DNA of 64,000 nucleotides, from positions 1 through 64,000 of the forward strand of contig NZ_CANLZV010000006.1 in NCBI RefSeq assembly GCF_947495665.1, written 5' to 3'. Source of the stretch: an uncultured Sunxiuqinia sp. GTDB taxonomy: Bacteria > Bacteroidota > Bacteroidia > Bacteroidales > Prolixibacteraceae. The notes under the pieces are model-generated. The model did no database searches, was not told the DNA's origin, and saw only the letters and a list, made by a program, of their open reading frames with translations. Of the stretch, positions 1 to 10,300 are shown piece after piece. The position numbers and the translations under genes are program-made. Within the stretch, counting starts at the first letter, position 1, and each line of letters begins with the position of its first letter.

Positions 1-2422
1 TGCCATCATCTATTTGAGCCGGGGTAATAGTTGCATTACCCGTCGCATCAAGCTGAACGGTAATATTCTTGCAAACTGCTGTCGGTGCTTCATCATCAGT
101 CACCACTACATCAAACGTACACACATCTGTTCCGCAGGTATTTTCTGCCGTAATCGTTACCGTCGTTGTTCCAACATTAAAGGTGGAACCGCTGCCGGTC
201 CCCGCACTGGGGGGCGCAGTTGTTGCCCCGGAAAATTCGTAAGTATAAGTGGGCGCTGGATTTCCAGATGCTTCTGCAGTATAGCTTGCCGTGTTGCTAC
301 AACTGGCAGGCAAAGTATTCAGGGCAATTGAAGTCGCTGGGCAATTGGAAAAAGCCGGAGCAGTATCTACTGTGATCTCAATCTGGTCTTGTGCGCTAAG
401 CCCATTCGCATCCGTTACCGTAACGGTATAGGTCGTGTTGGTGGATGGGCTTGCTGTCGGATTCGAAATATTGGTTGCGCTTAAACCAGTTACTGGGGAC
501 CACTCATAAGTCAATGTGGGATCACCAGCTGCTGTTGTTGTCAGATTAAGGAATGTCCCTTCACAAATAGTAGCGGTTGCCCCTTGATCGATGATAACCG
601 TTGGCGCACTGTTAATCCCCGATAGGATGATACTTCCATCGGTAATGCCATAAGCTATTAAATCAAACAATGTCGTATTAATACTACCCACACCATCGCC
701 GTCATAAATATCCCATGAAGTGCTTGTTTTTGAGTAGACTGCAGCTGAAATTGAGCTTCCTGAGTCATGAATGTCACTTTCAACAAAGTCTGCAAAGATA
801 TCATAGGAAAAGTTTCCGGTAAATCCAGTAATATCAATATCCCAATACCGATTCAGGAAGCTTGCGCCATCTGAATTTAAATTTTCATCAGGTTTGTTAG
901 CCCCCATACTGAGCGAAATCTGTCCGGGCCCATTACCACCTGTGATTTGAATATCGATTGGGATCAGATCACCATCATCCACTAAGCGAAACTCATATTT
1001 AGGTCCAGTCGTTGCAGGGATTTGAAGGGTATCGTCGTTAAGTGTTAAACGACTATCAACACCCAAATTGAAACTATTTGGTACCTCCAGGGAGTGTGCT
1101 AATTCCAAATCCATCCCATTCCAAGTGCTAATGTTCGGAATTGCAATTTCACTATTAATAACGAAGGTGCTATTTGAGGTTGTTTCATCATTTCCAAACT
1201 GAAACACTCCGTTCGTAATGGTTTTCACTCCATTTCCATCGACATCGATTATTCCGAGATCAATGGCACTTGCTGCTGTGCTGGCTTCTTGAAAAATAAT
1301 GGTACCACCTGTAAATTCGAACGCTCCACGGGAGATTACGTTTAATGAACCTGTATTGCTTAGCCCATTACCAACAGTGGCAAGGGTAATGTCACCGCCA
1401 GATATATGAATGCCTGCTGTTCCTGCATCGTTACCTGCTGAGTTGTGTAATCGCCCTGCAATATTTACAGTTCCACCGCTAACAAGAAAAGCACCATCAA
1501 CCTGCGTGTTAACACTATTGCCCGAGCTGTTTCCAAAGGTGGCTGTGCCCTTATTAATTCGAATAAGTCCTTCGTTGATGATCGTAAAATCGCCGGTCGT
1601 GAGAGTTCCCCCAGCATTTACTTCAATACCAGTACTGGCAGGAATCAGATGGGCAGGGCTAGTTGCCGGGTTTAAATTTGTAATTGAAGTTGTTCCACCA
1701 TTGATCTGTAACAAGCCATTTTGAAGGAGCAGATTACTGACGGTGATGTCTGAGTTTACGGCAATGATCGAGCTGACATCTGCTCCGGCATTGATTAAAA
1801 GATTGTAAAAGCTGGTTGCTCCTGTAATTTGTGAGCTATGAGTGTTGAACTCAACGGTGCCATCATTGGGCGTAAATGTTCCGTTATTGGTCCAGTCGCC
1901 GGTAACGGTCAGCGTTGCTCCATTGGTTATAACTAGGCTGCCTCCCGTCTGAATCGTGATGTTTTGGCAAGTAGCAGCAGCATCAATTGTGATGATAGTT
2001 CCGGTCGCAATAAAGACCTCTTCACTCGCCGTAGGCACCGCTCCATCCCAACTGGAAGAAGCACTCCATAAACCTCCTGTTCCGGTTGATGTTGGAGGCG
2101 GCGGAGCGATGTTCGAAAGAGGGTTGCTGTTGGTTTCGGCAAGCGGTTCAGTCCTCGCATTCCATTGCTCGTTGGGGCTTTCGTTATTTTTTCCAGGGAC
2201 TAAGGCAATAAGATCGGGTTCGTTGGCGTTTGGATGCTGTTGGTTGTTTTCGGAGTGGGCAGTAGATTGAGGTTCACTTAGGGGCATGAAAAAAACATCC
2301 AAGACATTCTTTGGGAACGACTCAGATGATGGATGAGCTTGAGAAAAACTGATTTCCTGCAAAAAACACGCCAGTACGACCACACCCACTACGACAGAAA
2401 GAATCTTATTTTTTAGGACCAT
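1..2422 (-). CDS. Large secreted surface protein with PKD-like and HYR domains, C-terminus outside window
   Basis: The reading frame is open from an ATG at 2422 to the left edge (about 807 codons, no stop), so the C-terminus is missing. It begins with a hydrophobic signal peptide (MVLKNKILSVVVGVVVLACF), then a linker rich in N, Q and P. Around residues 110-520 are glycine/threonine-rich beta repeats of the kind seen in Bacteroidota adhesins. A PKD-like domain follows (YEWSPVTGLSATNISNPTAS, ending TYTVTVTDANG), then a HYR-type segment (FDVVVTDDEAPTAVCKNITV). Proteins of this architecture are exported by the type IX secretion system and usually end in a type A or B sorting domain; that end cannot be seen here. 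Likely role: cell-surface adhesin or scaffold. The exact ligand is unknown. Confidence 0.85.
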   Translation of the reverse strand, partial: MVLKNKILSVVVGVVVLACFLQEISFSQAHPSSESFPKNVLDVFFMPLSEPQSTAHSENNQQHPNANEPDLIALVPGKNNESPNEQWNARTEPLAETNSNPLSNIAPPPPTSTGTGGLWSASSSWDGAVPTASEEVFIATGTIITIDAAATCQNITIQTGGSLVITNGATLTVTGDWTNNGTFTPNDGTVEFNTHSSQITGATSFYNLLINAGADVSSIIAVNSDITVSNLLLQNGLLQINGGTTSITNLNPATSPAHLIPASTGIEVNAGGTLTTGDFTIINEGLIRINKGTATFGNSSGNSVNTQVDGAFLVSGGTVNIAGRLHNSAGNDAGTAGIHISGGDITLATVGNGLSNTGSLNVISRGAFEFTGGTIIFQEASTAASAIDLGIIDVDGNGVKTITNGVFQFGNDETTSNSTFVINSEIAIPNISTWNGMDLELAHSLEVPNSFNLGVDSRLTLNDDTLQIPATTGPKYEFRLVDDGDLIPIDIQITGGNGPGQISLSMGANKPDENLNSDGASFLNRYWDIDITGFTGNFSYDIFADFVESDIHDSGSSISAAVYSKTSTSWDIYDGDGVGSINTTLFDLIAYGITDGSIILSGINSAPTVIIDQGATATICEGTFLNLTTTAAGDPTLTYEWSPVTGLSATNISNPTASPSTNTTYTVTVTDANGLSAQDQIEITVDTAPAFSNCPATSIALNTLPASCSNTASYTAEASGNPAPTYTYEFSGATTAPPSAGTGSGSTFNVGTTTVTITAENTCGTDVCTFDVVVTDDEAPTAVCKNITVQLDATGNATITPAQIDDG

Positions 2423-3320
2423 TAAAGATTGATTCTTACACTTAATTCACAACCAAGTGTTTTCAACATGATTAAATTTACGAAATCCCACCTAAAAACC
2501 CTTACTACTTAGGACTTCGCTGTTTCTCCGATGACGCTTTTGAAAATTAAGGCACTTCTGTTTTGCTCACTTTACAAATAAACACCTGCATTAAAACAAC
2601 GATTTAAACAACTGCCATTCAGACAAATAAACCCACTAACTGAGTACAACCAATTGGCACTTTCACTAGGAATCTCATGCACGCATAAAACGACAGGTAG
2701 CGAAAATATGTTCAAAAGCATACGCCGGAATATATAATTCTCATATCTTAATACCGAATTACGTTAATAAGTGACCCCTTTTCCTTCTCTTTTTTGATAA
2801 AAAGGCCTTATTTAAAATGGGTTTGAATTTCGCCTGTAGCAGATAAAAAAAACAGGATACCAAATCGTAATTTCCTCAACCTTCCTCAGCCTCCTGATTC
2901 TCAGGCCCCAGTACGTTTCACGGCACACCATCTCGCTTCGAAGCCTTTGTGCGTTCGTGATTTCGTGTCCTCGTGTGTTCTTTGCGTTCACTGCGATGCT
3001 TTCCGTCTTAGCGACTAAGCAGACTGTTGTCGGTGGACAGTTGTCGGTCCTATGACATACGCACTCCGCAAATTTCACCGGATAGATTGTCAGTTGACAG
3101 TTCGTGCGATCGTGACTTCCTGGGTTCGTACCTTCGTGAGTGCCTTCTGCCTGTCTATTGTCTAGTGTCTAATCTCTATTGTCTTCTCTTTCCTTTTGAC
3201 AAGGATCAAATCCATATCTTCTAAGTATCTTCTGTGTTATTTCTGTGTATATTCTGTAACTTTAATCATAGAAAATATGTAGAATAAACTAATCAAATAC
3301 GTTAAAAATAAGACTCTGCT
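2423..3320. other. Long intergenic region (about 900 bp)
   Basis: No convincing gene is present. The part next to the large surface-protein gene (2423-2800) is AT-rich and should hold its promoter, although no clean TTG-N19-TAnnTTTG match was found. From about 2930 onward the sequence changes to low-complexity, word-like repeats (listed separately). Short open frames here have atypical composition and no recognisable domains. Confidence 0.6.
2930..3190. repeat. Degenerate low-complexity repeat tract, left copy
   Basis: The tract consists of imperfect reiterations of short words: TTCGTG/TCGTG units at 2952-2980 (GTTCGTGATTTCGTGTCCTC), more at 3101-3140 (GTTCGTACCTTCGTGAGTGC), a GTTGTCGGTGGACAGTTGTC unit near 3021-3045, and TGTCTATTGTCTAGTGTCTA near 3151-3175. 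On the minus strand it reads as strings of CACGAA and ACGCAAAG. It is non-coding and differs in texture from all surrounding sequence. Origin and function are unknown. Confidence 0.6.
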
Positions 3321-3944
3321 ATGGCGAAAATAAGAGACGGGTTATTGGGATCGGTATCCGGGAAACTGGGGCCACTGGTTGTTGTTCAGCGCGGGGACAC
3401 GTCTTATGTGCGGACAGCACCACAATACAGCAAAGACTCCTGGTCGGACCGGCAGAAGCAACACCGGCAGCGGTTTAAGGCGGTAAATGCCTTTTGTCAG
3501 CAGTATAAACAGCAGGTTATTGTCCCCATTTGGAATCGCTTGTCGGGAAATAGCAGTGGGTATCATATGTTTTTAAAAGCAAACATGCCAGCATTCGGTC
3601 ACCAGGGACAGTTGGAAGATCCATCCTTGCTCCATTTTGCAGACGGCTCGCTGCCCTTACCATTTAAGCTTGGGGTAGTTGTCCGGCCTGATGGAAGCGA
3701 CCAGCTTGAAGTGAGCTGGCTGAACGACGAAGGAATAGCCAGCATTCGTTTAAGCGATGAGCTGTGGTATATAACAACTTCTGCGGACGGATTTCAGGGG
3801 CCCTATGAAAGTGGCCTGCACCGCTCGGCGCAGGGCGGTCTACTTACGCTTCCAGAAGAGTCAAGTTCGTATGACGGAATTTACCTGTTTTTTGCATCGC
3901 CTGACCGAGGCGCTTTTTCACCCGACCGATTTCTGGTCATTTGA
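3321..3944 (+). CDS. DUF6266-like hypothetical protein
   Basis: A 207-residue protein without signal peptide or membrane segments. The N-terminus (MAKIRDGLLGSVSGKLGPLV, then RGDTSYVRTAP) and the following SDRQKQHRQRFKAVNAF match the pattern of the Bacteroidota DUF6266 family, whose members start with a G-x-x-G-K-x-G motif followed by a conserved Q-x-x-R-x-K-F helix. The rest (about 110-207) looks like a beta-sandwich domain. The family's function is unknown. The gene stands alone, flanked on both sides by low-complexity repeat tracts, and its neighbours suggest no role. The ATG at 3321 is the first in frame and immediately precedes the family's N-terminal motif. Confidence 0.6.
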   Translation: MAKIRDGLLGSVSGKLGPLVVVQRGDTSYVRTAPQYSKDSWSDRQKQHRQRFKAVNAFCQQYKQQVIVPIWNRLSGNSSGYHMFLKANMPAFGHQGQLEDPSLLHFADGSLPLPFKLGVVVRPDGSDQLEVSWLNDEGIASIRLSDELWYITTSADGFQGPYESGLHRSAQGGLLTLPEESSSYDGIYLFFASPDRGAFSPDRFLVI

Positions 3945-3954
3945 ATTAGGAGAG

Positions 3955-4085
3955 TCAAGAGCAGCGGGCTAAGAGCATGGAGCACTGGGCACTGAGCGCG
4001 AGAACAGTGAGAAGGACTTTACAGAAGGTATGAACACAAGAAGGCACGAGCGTACGGAAATATGAACTTATGCACTCATGAACTT
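3955..4085. repeat. Degenerate low-complexity repeat tract, right copy
   Basis: Word-like sequence such as GAGCACTGGGCACTGAGCGC and AACACAAGAAGGCACGAGCG, followed by TATGAACTTATGCACTCATG. The vocabulary (AAGGCACGA, GCAC, GAACAC) is close to the reverse complement of the tract at 2930-3190, so the DUF6266-like gene sits between two oppositely oriented, non-identical repeat tracts. No reading frame here is credible. Confidence 0.5.
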
Positions 4086-4121
4086 TCAAAGATTCTGGAA
4101 GCACCTCTACAAGCCAAACAA

Positions 4122-4166
4122 AAAAATCCAGGTCTTTGCTGACATGCAGCTAAAGCCTGGATTTTT
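4122..4166. terminator. Bidirectional rho-independent terminator
   Basis: Perfect outer arms AAAAATCCAGG (4122-4132) and CCTGGATTTTT (4156-4166), with extra internal pairing (CTTT/AAAG, CTG/CAG). A T tract follows on each strand. It lies about 50 bp downstream of the tpx stop codon on the minus strand and can also block transcription arriving from the left. Confidence 0.8.
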
Positions 4167-4216
4167 GATATCGTTTTCATACAACTTGCTAATGCGAACG
4201 TTGATAGCCAGAATGA

Positions 4217-4729
4217 CTAAATCAATTCCTTAACAACATTCAATGCCGAATCATAATCAGGTTCAGTGGTTACTTCAGGCACAAACTCAACATACTTAAC
4301 TGTTCCGTCCTTGTCAATCACCACGGTTCCGCGGGCCAGCAAACGAAGCTCCTTTATCAGGAAGCCATATTTAGTCCCGAAATCCACGTCTCTGTGATCC
4401 GACAAAGTCACCACTTTATCCAAGCCCTCGGCAGCACAAAACCGGCTTTGCGCAAAAGGCAAGTCGCAAGAAATAGACAGCACAGCGGTATCGCCTAATT
4501 GGGCAGCTTCCTCATTGAAACGACGATTCTGCGCCTGGCAAACGCCCGTATCAATGGAAGGGTAAATAGCCAAAACACGCACTTTGCCATCAAAGTCGGA
4601 TAACTTCACCGGCTCAAGGTTTGCACTTAATAACGTAAAATCGGGCGCTTTTTCGCCTACCTGAATCGGTTCCCCAATCAGGGTTAAAGGATTACCTGCA
4701 AAGGCAATTTTTCCAGTTGTTTCTTTCAT
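4217..4729 (-). CDS. tpx: Thiol peroxidase (atypical 2-Cys peroxiredoxin)
   Basis: Cytoplasmic peroxidase that reduces H2O2 and alkyl hydroperoxides using thioredoxin. The 170-residue length is typical. The Tpx active-site motif is present (YPSIDTGVCQAQNRRFN) with peroxidatic Cys64; resolving Cys98 (AQSRFCAAEG) lies 34 residues later, the same spacing as C61/C95 in the E. coli enzyme, and Cys88 corresponds to its third cysteine. It is transcribed alone: a TACCTTTG -7 box lies just upstream and a strong terminator just downstream. One of two peroxidases in the window, the other being the Prx6-type gene at 40860. Confidence 0.95.
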   Translation of the reverse strand: MKETTGKIAFAGNPLTLIGEPIQVGEKAPDFTLLSANLEPVKLSDFDGKVRVLAIYPSIDTGVCQAQNRRFNEEAAQLGDTAVLSISCDLPFAQSRFCAAEGLDKVVTLSDHRDVDFGTKYGFLIKELRLLARGTVVIDKDGTVKYVEFVPEVTTEPDYDSALNVVKELI

Positions 4730-4743
4730 CTTATTTTAATTTT

Positions 4744-4751
4744 CAAAGGTA
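4744..4751 (-). promoter_or_regulatory. Putative Bacteroidota -7 box for tpx
   Basis: TACCTTTG on the minus strand matches the TAnnTTTG consensus of the Bacteroidota primary sigma factor and lies 15 bp before the tpx start codon. No clear TTG element was found 19 bp further upstream, so support is partial. Confidence 0.45.
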
Positions 4752-4997
4752 TTCGATGGAACGCGCTTATTGATCTTCTATCGGGGTGCAATAGTTTTCA
4801 CATGCTCGTTTCATCTTGATTTCTTTTTTTTGAACTTAATTATCTAAAACAACCAATCCCTTCGCTTGTTTGCTCTCAGCACAAGTTTTCATCCCAAACT
4901 TCCATTATACAATTTATTCCAAAGCATAACATCCCAACAATATGAACAAATTGAATAAAAAACGATTCGTTTATTTCGTTAAGTCAACTCCACGAAA

Positions 4998-5573
4998 TTA
5001 CTTTTCCAGTGTCATTCCAATAATCCGTATTGGCCTTTGCAACAGCTGCCCATCATCGTTTCCCTGCTGAATCTCCCGAACAACTTCCATCCCCTGCACC
5101 ACTTTTCCAAAAGCAGCAAAGCCTTGTCCATCCGGATTTCGTTGGCCTCCAAAGTCCAGCTCTGGCTGTTCGCCCACACAAATAAAAAATTCGGTTGATG
5201 CAGTTCCCGGCTCCATGCGGGCCATGGAAAGGGTTCCATCCTGGTGCTTCAAGCCTGTTTCGCGTGTTGTTTCGTGCATAATTGCCGGGTATTTCTCCAC
5301 CAACTCATCCTCTTTCAATCCCCCCTGAATCACTTCAATTTTCACGTCATTATCCGGTTGATTATCCATCCGAACCACCCGATAAAAACAAGCTCCGGAA
5401 TAAGTCTGATCCTCAACAAGACGCAGAAAATTAGCCACCGTTACCGGTGCTTTTTCCGGATACAGTTCAACCACCACATTCCCCCGTTCTGTTTCAATAA
5501 TCACAGTAGGTACAGCAGGCCGGTTACAGGCATAAAAACAAATTAGCAAAAGGCTAAGCAATCCAGGTTTCAT
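4998..5573 (-). CDS. Peptidyl-prolyl cis-trans isomerase, cyclophilin type, lipoprotein
   Basis: Cyclophilin-family isomerase, 191 residues from the ATG at 5573. The N-terminus (MKPGLLSLLLICFYACNRP) is a lipoprotein signal with the acylated Cys at residue 17, so it probably acts in the periplasm attached to a membrane. The cyclophilin core is recognisable: ETERGNVVVELYPEKAPVTV, SMARMEPGTASTEFFICVG and GFAAFGKVVQGMEVV. The frame stays open upstream to 5660, but that extension would run through a strong terminator hairpin (5604-5635) and would bury the signal peptide, so the internal ATG is preferred. It aids folding of exported proteins by catalysing prolyl isomerisation. Confidence 0.85.
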   Translation of the reverse strand: MKPGLLSLLLICFYACNRPAVPTVIIETERGNVVVELYPEKAPVTVANFLRLVEDQTYSGACFYRVVRMDNQPDNDVKIEVIQGGLKEDELVEKYPAIMHETTRETGLKHQDGTLSMARMEPGTASTEFFICVGEQPELDFGGQRNPDGQGFAAFGKVVQGMEVVREIQQGNDDGQLLQRPIRIIGMTLEK

Positions 5574-5603
5574 AAAACACATTTTTAGGTTAATCAAAGA
5601 AAC

Positions 5604-5635
5604 AAAAAAAGTCGCATCCTCCGTGAATACGACTT
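5604..5635 (-). terminator. Terminator or leader attenuator upstream of the cyclophilin gene
   Basis: On the minus strand AAGTCGTATTC, loop ACGGA, GGATGCGACTT (11 bp stem with two G-U pairs), followed directly by seven T. It lies 31 bases or more before the cyclophilin start, so it either backs up the susD terminator or acts in the cyclophilin leader. Confidence 0.7.
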
Positions 5636-5732
5636 CTTTGTTGCAAAGCCGTTGTCCCAATGGACAACGGCACTTATTCGCAAAAAATCAAAATCCTGGT
5701 GATCCTGAGATATCTTGATACCAATCAAACTT

Positions 5733-5764
5733 AAGAAGAAGCCACCATCATTACGACAGTGGCT
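5733..5764 (-). terminator. Probable terminator after susD-like gene
   Basis: On the minus strand AGCCAC and GTGGCT (5764-5740) form a 6 bp stem around a 13 nt loop, followed by TTCTTCTT. It is 20 bp past the SusD stop codon. The stem is short, so strength is uncertain. Confidence 0.5.
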
Positions 5765-5783
5765 CCCTCAAGGGTTAACCAGT

Positions 5784-7316
5784 TTAGTAGCCTGGATTTT
5801 GGCTTAGATTTTCGTTTGCATCCAACGCTGTACGTGGAATTGGGAATAACAGATACTTCTCATCTGTTTGTCCTTTCCAACCTTCAATCGGATCAAGGAA
5901 CTTGCCAAATCGAATCATATCCTGACGAGTAAATCCTTCCCATGCCAACTCAAATCTTCTTTCGTTGTAGATATCATCCAATGTAACCGAACCCAACAAT
6001 TTAGAACTTTCATCAAAAGCCCGCTTTCTGAGTTCGTTCACTAAGCGAGTTGCCTCTCCATTTTCAATGCCCAAACGGACTAACGCTTCAGCTTTCATCA
6101 GATACACATCAGCCAAACGGAAAATGCCAAAGTCATTCTCCATATCGCCATTAAGGCCATTCTCAAACTCCCACTTGCTGCAACGAGCACCTTCTTCTTG
6201 CTCTACTTGTCCCCAGCCGTCCTCATCAACATTGTATTTCAACTCAATATCAAGTGTATGAATAAGCGGCCGTCCATGAGCAGTAATCAAAATGTCTCCA
6301 GTTGCTGGATCTTTCATCTCACCGGTCAAGAATGACCAATCGAACCGCTTGTCAGCCTCATCAAAAGACTTCACATATGCTGGCATGGCACTAACACCAT
6401 TCCAGGTTCCAACTTTCAGGTTTAAAGCTACTGGATCCAAGTAATGCAGCGTTCTTTTGTGAATATGATTTCCCCCATCGCTCGTACTGAAAATTGCTGG
6501 AAAGATAATTTCCTGAGAGGTTTGATTTTGGACTGCAAAACTTGCTTTGAAATTAGGCTCAATAATGTAAGCTAAATCCAGCACTTCATCACAAGCAGCA
6601 ATACATTCTTGCCATTTTGCACCTCCATCCGGATTCCAAATCTCCGCATTGAGGTACATTTTTGCCAACAAGGTATAAACCATTCCCTTGGTTACTTTTC
6701 CATAACTTGAAGAGCTGACATCATCACGCACCAAGTCTTTAATCGCGTTCAATTCAGAAACAACAAAGTCGTAAACTTCTGCTCTGGATTTTGTTGAAGG
6801 CAAAGACGTATCCTCAAAGTCAGTAACAATAGGAACATTTCCATAATAGTCAACCAGCATATAATACCAGAAAGCGCGCACCCCTCTGATTTCAGCTAAA
6901 ATCCGATCTTTGTTTTCAATCGCTTCATTAACATCAATCATCTTATAAACCTTGTTACACAAGGTGATACCCTCCATAGCGGCATTATATGAACTAACGA
7001 CCAAGCTGGTACTTGGTGTCCAGGAGTGAAACCGCAATTCTTTAAACTGACCACCGTCCCACCAGTCGCCACCTTTACGTGTTGGTGTTACTGCCATATC
7101 GCCCGAGCACTCACTCAACAAGAGATAATTACTTGGAAATACATTTTTAAAAGTCCGATAAATTGGAGCAATCAGCGAGTTGATTTCATTAGGAGTCTTT
7201 CCAAACTCTTCCACCGGTAATTTATCATATACCTCTTCATCTAGATTGGTGCACCCCTGGTACCCCCAGGAAAATACGACAACCAGTAATAATGATATTA
7301 TTCTATTTATTTTCAT
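5784..7316 (-). CDS. SusD/RagB-family outer-membrane nutrient-binding lipoprotein
   Basis: Surface lipoprotein that captures a nutrient, usually a glycan, and passes it to its SusC partner, encoded 20 bp upstream in the same operon. Signal peptide MKINRIISLLLVVVFSWGY is followed by QGC, with the lipid-attachment Cys at residue 22. Family hallmarks are the N-terminal LDEEVYDKLPVEEF, the central RAFWYYMLVDYYGNVPIVTD, and the C-terminal NERRFELAWEGFTRQDMIRF that is typical of SusD proteins. At 510 residues it is of normal length. The substrate cannot be read from the sequence, because no glycoside hydrolase, lyase or peptidase sits in the operon. Confidence 0.95.
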   Translation of the reverse strand: MKINRIISLLLVVVFSWGYQGCTNLDEEVYDKLPVEEFGKTPNEINSLIAPIYRTFKNVFPSNYLLLSECSGDMAVTPTRKGGDWWDGGQFKELRFHSWTPSTSLVVSSYNAAMEGITLCNKVYKMIDVNEAIENKDRILAEIRGVRAFWYYMLVDYYGNVPIVTDFEDTSLPSTKSRAEVYDFVVSELNAIKDLVRDDVSSSSYGKVTKGMVYTLLAKMYLNAEIWNPDGGAKWQECIAACDEVLDLAYIIEPNFKASFAVQNQTSQEIIFPAIFSTSDGGNHIHKRTLHYLDPVALNLKVGTWNGVSAMPAYVKSFDEADKRFDWSFLTGEMKDPATGDILITAHGRPLIHTLDIELKYNVDEDGWGQVEQEEGARCSKWEFENGLNGDMENDFGIFRLADVYLMKAEALVRLGIENGEATRLVNELRKRAFDESSKLLGSVTLDDIYNERRFELAWEGFTRQDMIRFGKFLDPIEGWKGQTDEKYLLFPIPRTALDANENLSQNPGY

Positions 7317-7335
7317 CGTGTTAAAGTTTAGTTAA

Positions 7336-10300
7336 TTAAAAAGCCAGATTTAGTCCAATTGAAAATCTTCTGGATTTTGGATAATACTCACGACCTTCCA
7401 CACCGGGATCAAGTCCTGACATTTCAACTTCGGGATCCAATCCGTCGTAATTCGTGATGGTGAAAAGGTTTTGAGCAGTAACAAAAACTCGTAACTTATC
7501 AACTCCTTTGATTGGAGTAGAGTCGAAACTATAAGAAAGACTCGCATTGTCGAGACGTAAGAAAGACCCTTTTTCAATATAGAAACTGCTATACTTGGGG
7601 TTGTCGGACAAACCAATTGTTAAAGCATCATGCAAAACATTGGCTCCTGGCAACCATTGGGTTGTTGCATAAGACATTTTTGAGAAGTTCAGAAGATCGT
7701 TGCCATAAACACCACGGAAAAAGAAATTAAGTTCCCATTTTTTATAGTTAATGATATTGGCTAAACCATAAGTGAATTGGGGTTGAGCAGAACCAATGTA
7801 AGTCCGGTCCTCATCACTCAAACCGGGTTCTCCATCAATCATGTCATCCATGATGTACATACCATCCTCATCAAGACCTAAACATTTCCAACCGTAAAAA
7901 GTACCAACTTCTTTTCCTTCTTCTACAATATGAGTGGTATTGGATGAACCACCACGAATCCATGCATCCCCGGTTTTAATTGAGCTGGTTGAAAATTCGT
8001 TATTCGAAAGTTTTGTGATCTTGTTCTTATTGTGCGCAATGTTGAAAGAAGCATTCCAACGCAAGTTTTTCGACCGAATGATATCTCCTGAAATAAGCAC
8101 TTCGAACCCTTTATTAGACATACTTCCAACATTTGCAACCATCTCTGGGAACAAATAGGGTGGAACAGGAACAGAGTAAGTATACAACAAATCTTCTGTC
8201 TTTTTGTCGTAATATTCGACTGTTCCATGCAAACGCCCATTGGCAATACTGTAATCAAAACCAATATTAAACATCGAAGTCTCTTCCCACTTCAGATTTG
8301 GGTTGGCATTCTGATCGATCTGGTAAGCTTTATACCATTTACCATCATCATAATACTGTCCTGAAGTTCCGTAAAGTTCCAAGGATTTATAAGGATCCAA
8401 ACCATCTTGATTACCCGATACACCATAACCTACACGGAATTTCAAATCGTCAAAAAAGCTCGCTCCGCTCATAAAGCCTTCCTCGTTGATGTGCCATGCA
8501 GCTGATACCGAAGGAAAAGTTCCCCAACGGTGATTTTCTCCAAATTTAGAAGAACCATCTCGCCTTAAGGTTGCTGTTACCACATACTTGTCTTTCAGGC
8601 TATAGTTAACCCGACCAAAGAAGGAAATCAGCTTATTCATATTCTTTTCCGACCAAACATCACCTGCACGAAGATTTTCTCCAGCGCCAATGTTATTAGC
8701 TTCAAAAAAGTCAGTTACAAATTGGCGGTTTTGTGCTCCTGATTTTTGGTAGAAATTTTCTTCATAAGAATAACCACCCAAAATGTTCAAATTACTCTCT
8801 TCAAATTCTTTCCGGTAGTTGATGGTTGTTTCCAACATGTCTTTATCCCGGGTCCAGGCTTCGCGCAAAGCAAAACCTAAATCGTTCCGACCACGCTCAG
8901 TTCCAGAATGTCGATACTGACTCCGGTCTGAATTTTCACGTTCTTTTAAAAGACTGAGTGAAGCTTTAAGGTTCTTCACAATTTCCAAGTCAGCCCGAAT
9001 ATTTCCATAGTAAATATTGTTTTTATATTGATCGCTGTTGTATTCGATGTTTCGAACGGGGTTTCCCTGGTCATATTCCTGGGTGTCATACCATTCTCCA
9101 TCCTCTGTTTTTACAGGAACCACCGGAAGCATGTTATAAGCCAATACAAAATTTCGTGTATCCGTTGGCGTATAATCCCGTTGGGTAATCGAACCTGTTA
9201 CCGAAACATCAAGCTTATCATTCAACGCTTTTTGATTAAAAACCATCCTTAAGTTGTATCTTTCCATGCTGTTATCATCAACAACTCCCTGCTGATCGAG
9301 GTAAGAAAACGAAGCCCGGTAATTGTGGTTTTGAGCTCCACCAGAGAACGAAACGTTATGATTTTGAGTAACACCAGTTCGCATAATCTGATCAAACCAA
9401 TCGGTATTGGCTCCCAGATCCAAACCTTCCGTATCAATATCATTAGCTGAGGTATAGTCACGCCACTCTTGTGCCGTAAGTACATCCGGCGTATTGATCA
9501 CGTTGTCAATAGCCAAATAGCCTTCATACTCCACCTGGCTTTGACGAGCCGATCCTTTTTTAGTGGTAATCAAAATTACCCCACTAGCAGACCTTGAACC
9601 ATAGATGGCAGCTGAAGCCGCATCTTTCAAAACACTCATCGATTCAATATCCTGAGGAGCCACAGAATTCAAACTCATTCCCGGAACTCCATCAATTACA
9701 ATAAATGGCTTACTGCTTCCTGTCAAAGAAGAAGTTCCGCGCAAACGGATTGTTTGCTCCTCAGTAATGTCACCACTTCCCTGAGTAATTGACAAACCAG
9801 CAACTTTTCCTTTAAGCAGATCAACAGCCGTGCTATTAACTCCTTTGTTGAAATTCTTTTCAGAAACACTGGAAATTGAGCCAGAAACCTCCCGTTTGTA
9901 TTGCGTACCGTAACCAACTGCCACGATTTCCTCGATTTCCAACATATTTTCAGCCAAATTGATCTCAAAGAATGTTTGATTACCAATTAGTACTTCTTGC
10001 GTTTGGAAACCAACAAAAGAAAATACCAGCATCTCAGATCCTGCAGGAACTTCTAAGCTAAAAGCTCCATCAAAGTCGGTAATGGTTCCAATGCTGGTCC
10101 CTTTGACAACAATAGTCACCCCAGGAAGTGCTATCCCCTCAGAGTCAGCCACCTTACCTCGCACCACTTTTTCACCTTGAAGCATAGCTCCCAAAGTTGG
10201 CGAATCCACCCTTTGAGTTATTACAATCTGCCGGTCTTTTATTGTATAATCAATAGGTGTTCCGGCAAACATTTGATCCAGAATCTTTTCGACAGGAGAA

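Noticed and set aside
14-2270. Several open frames on the plus strand and one in another minus frame in the first 2.3 kb
   Set aside because: The continuous minus-strand frame from 2422 to the left edge encodes clear signal peptide, PKD and HYR segments; the others are shadows of it.
2812-3224. Open frames in the repeat tract (88 codons minus, 65 codons plus)
   Set aside because: They consist of the low-complexity repeat words, show no domain and overlap each other.
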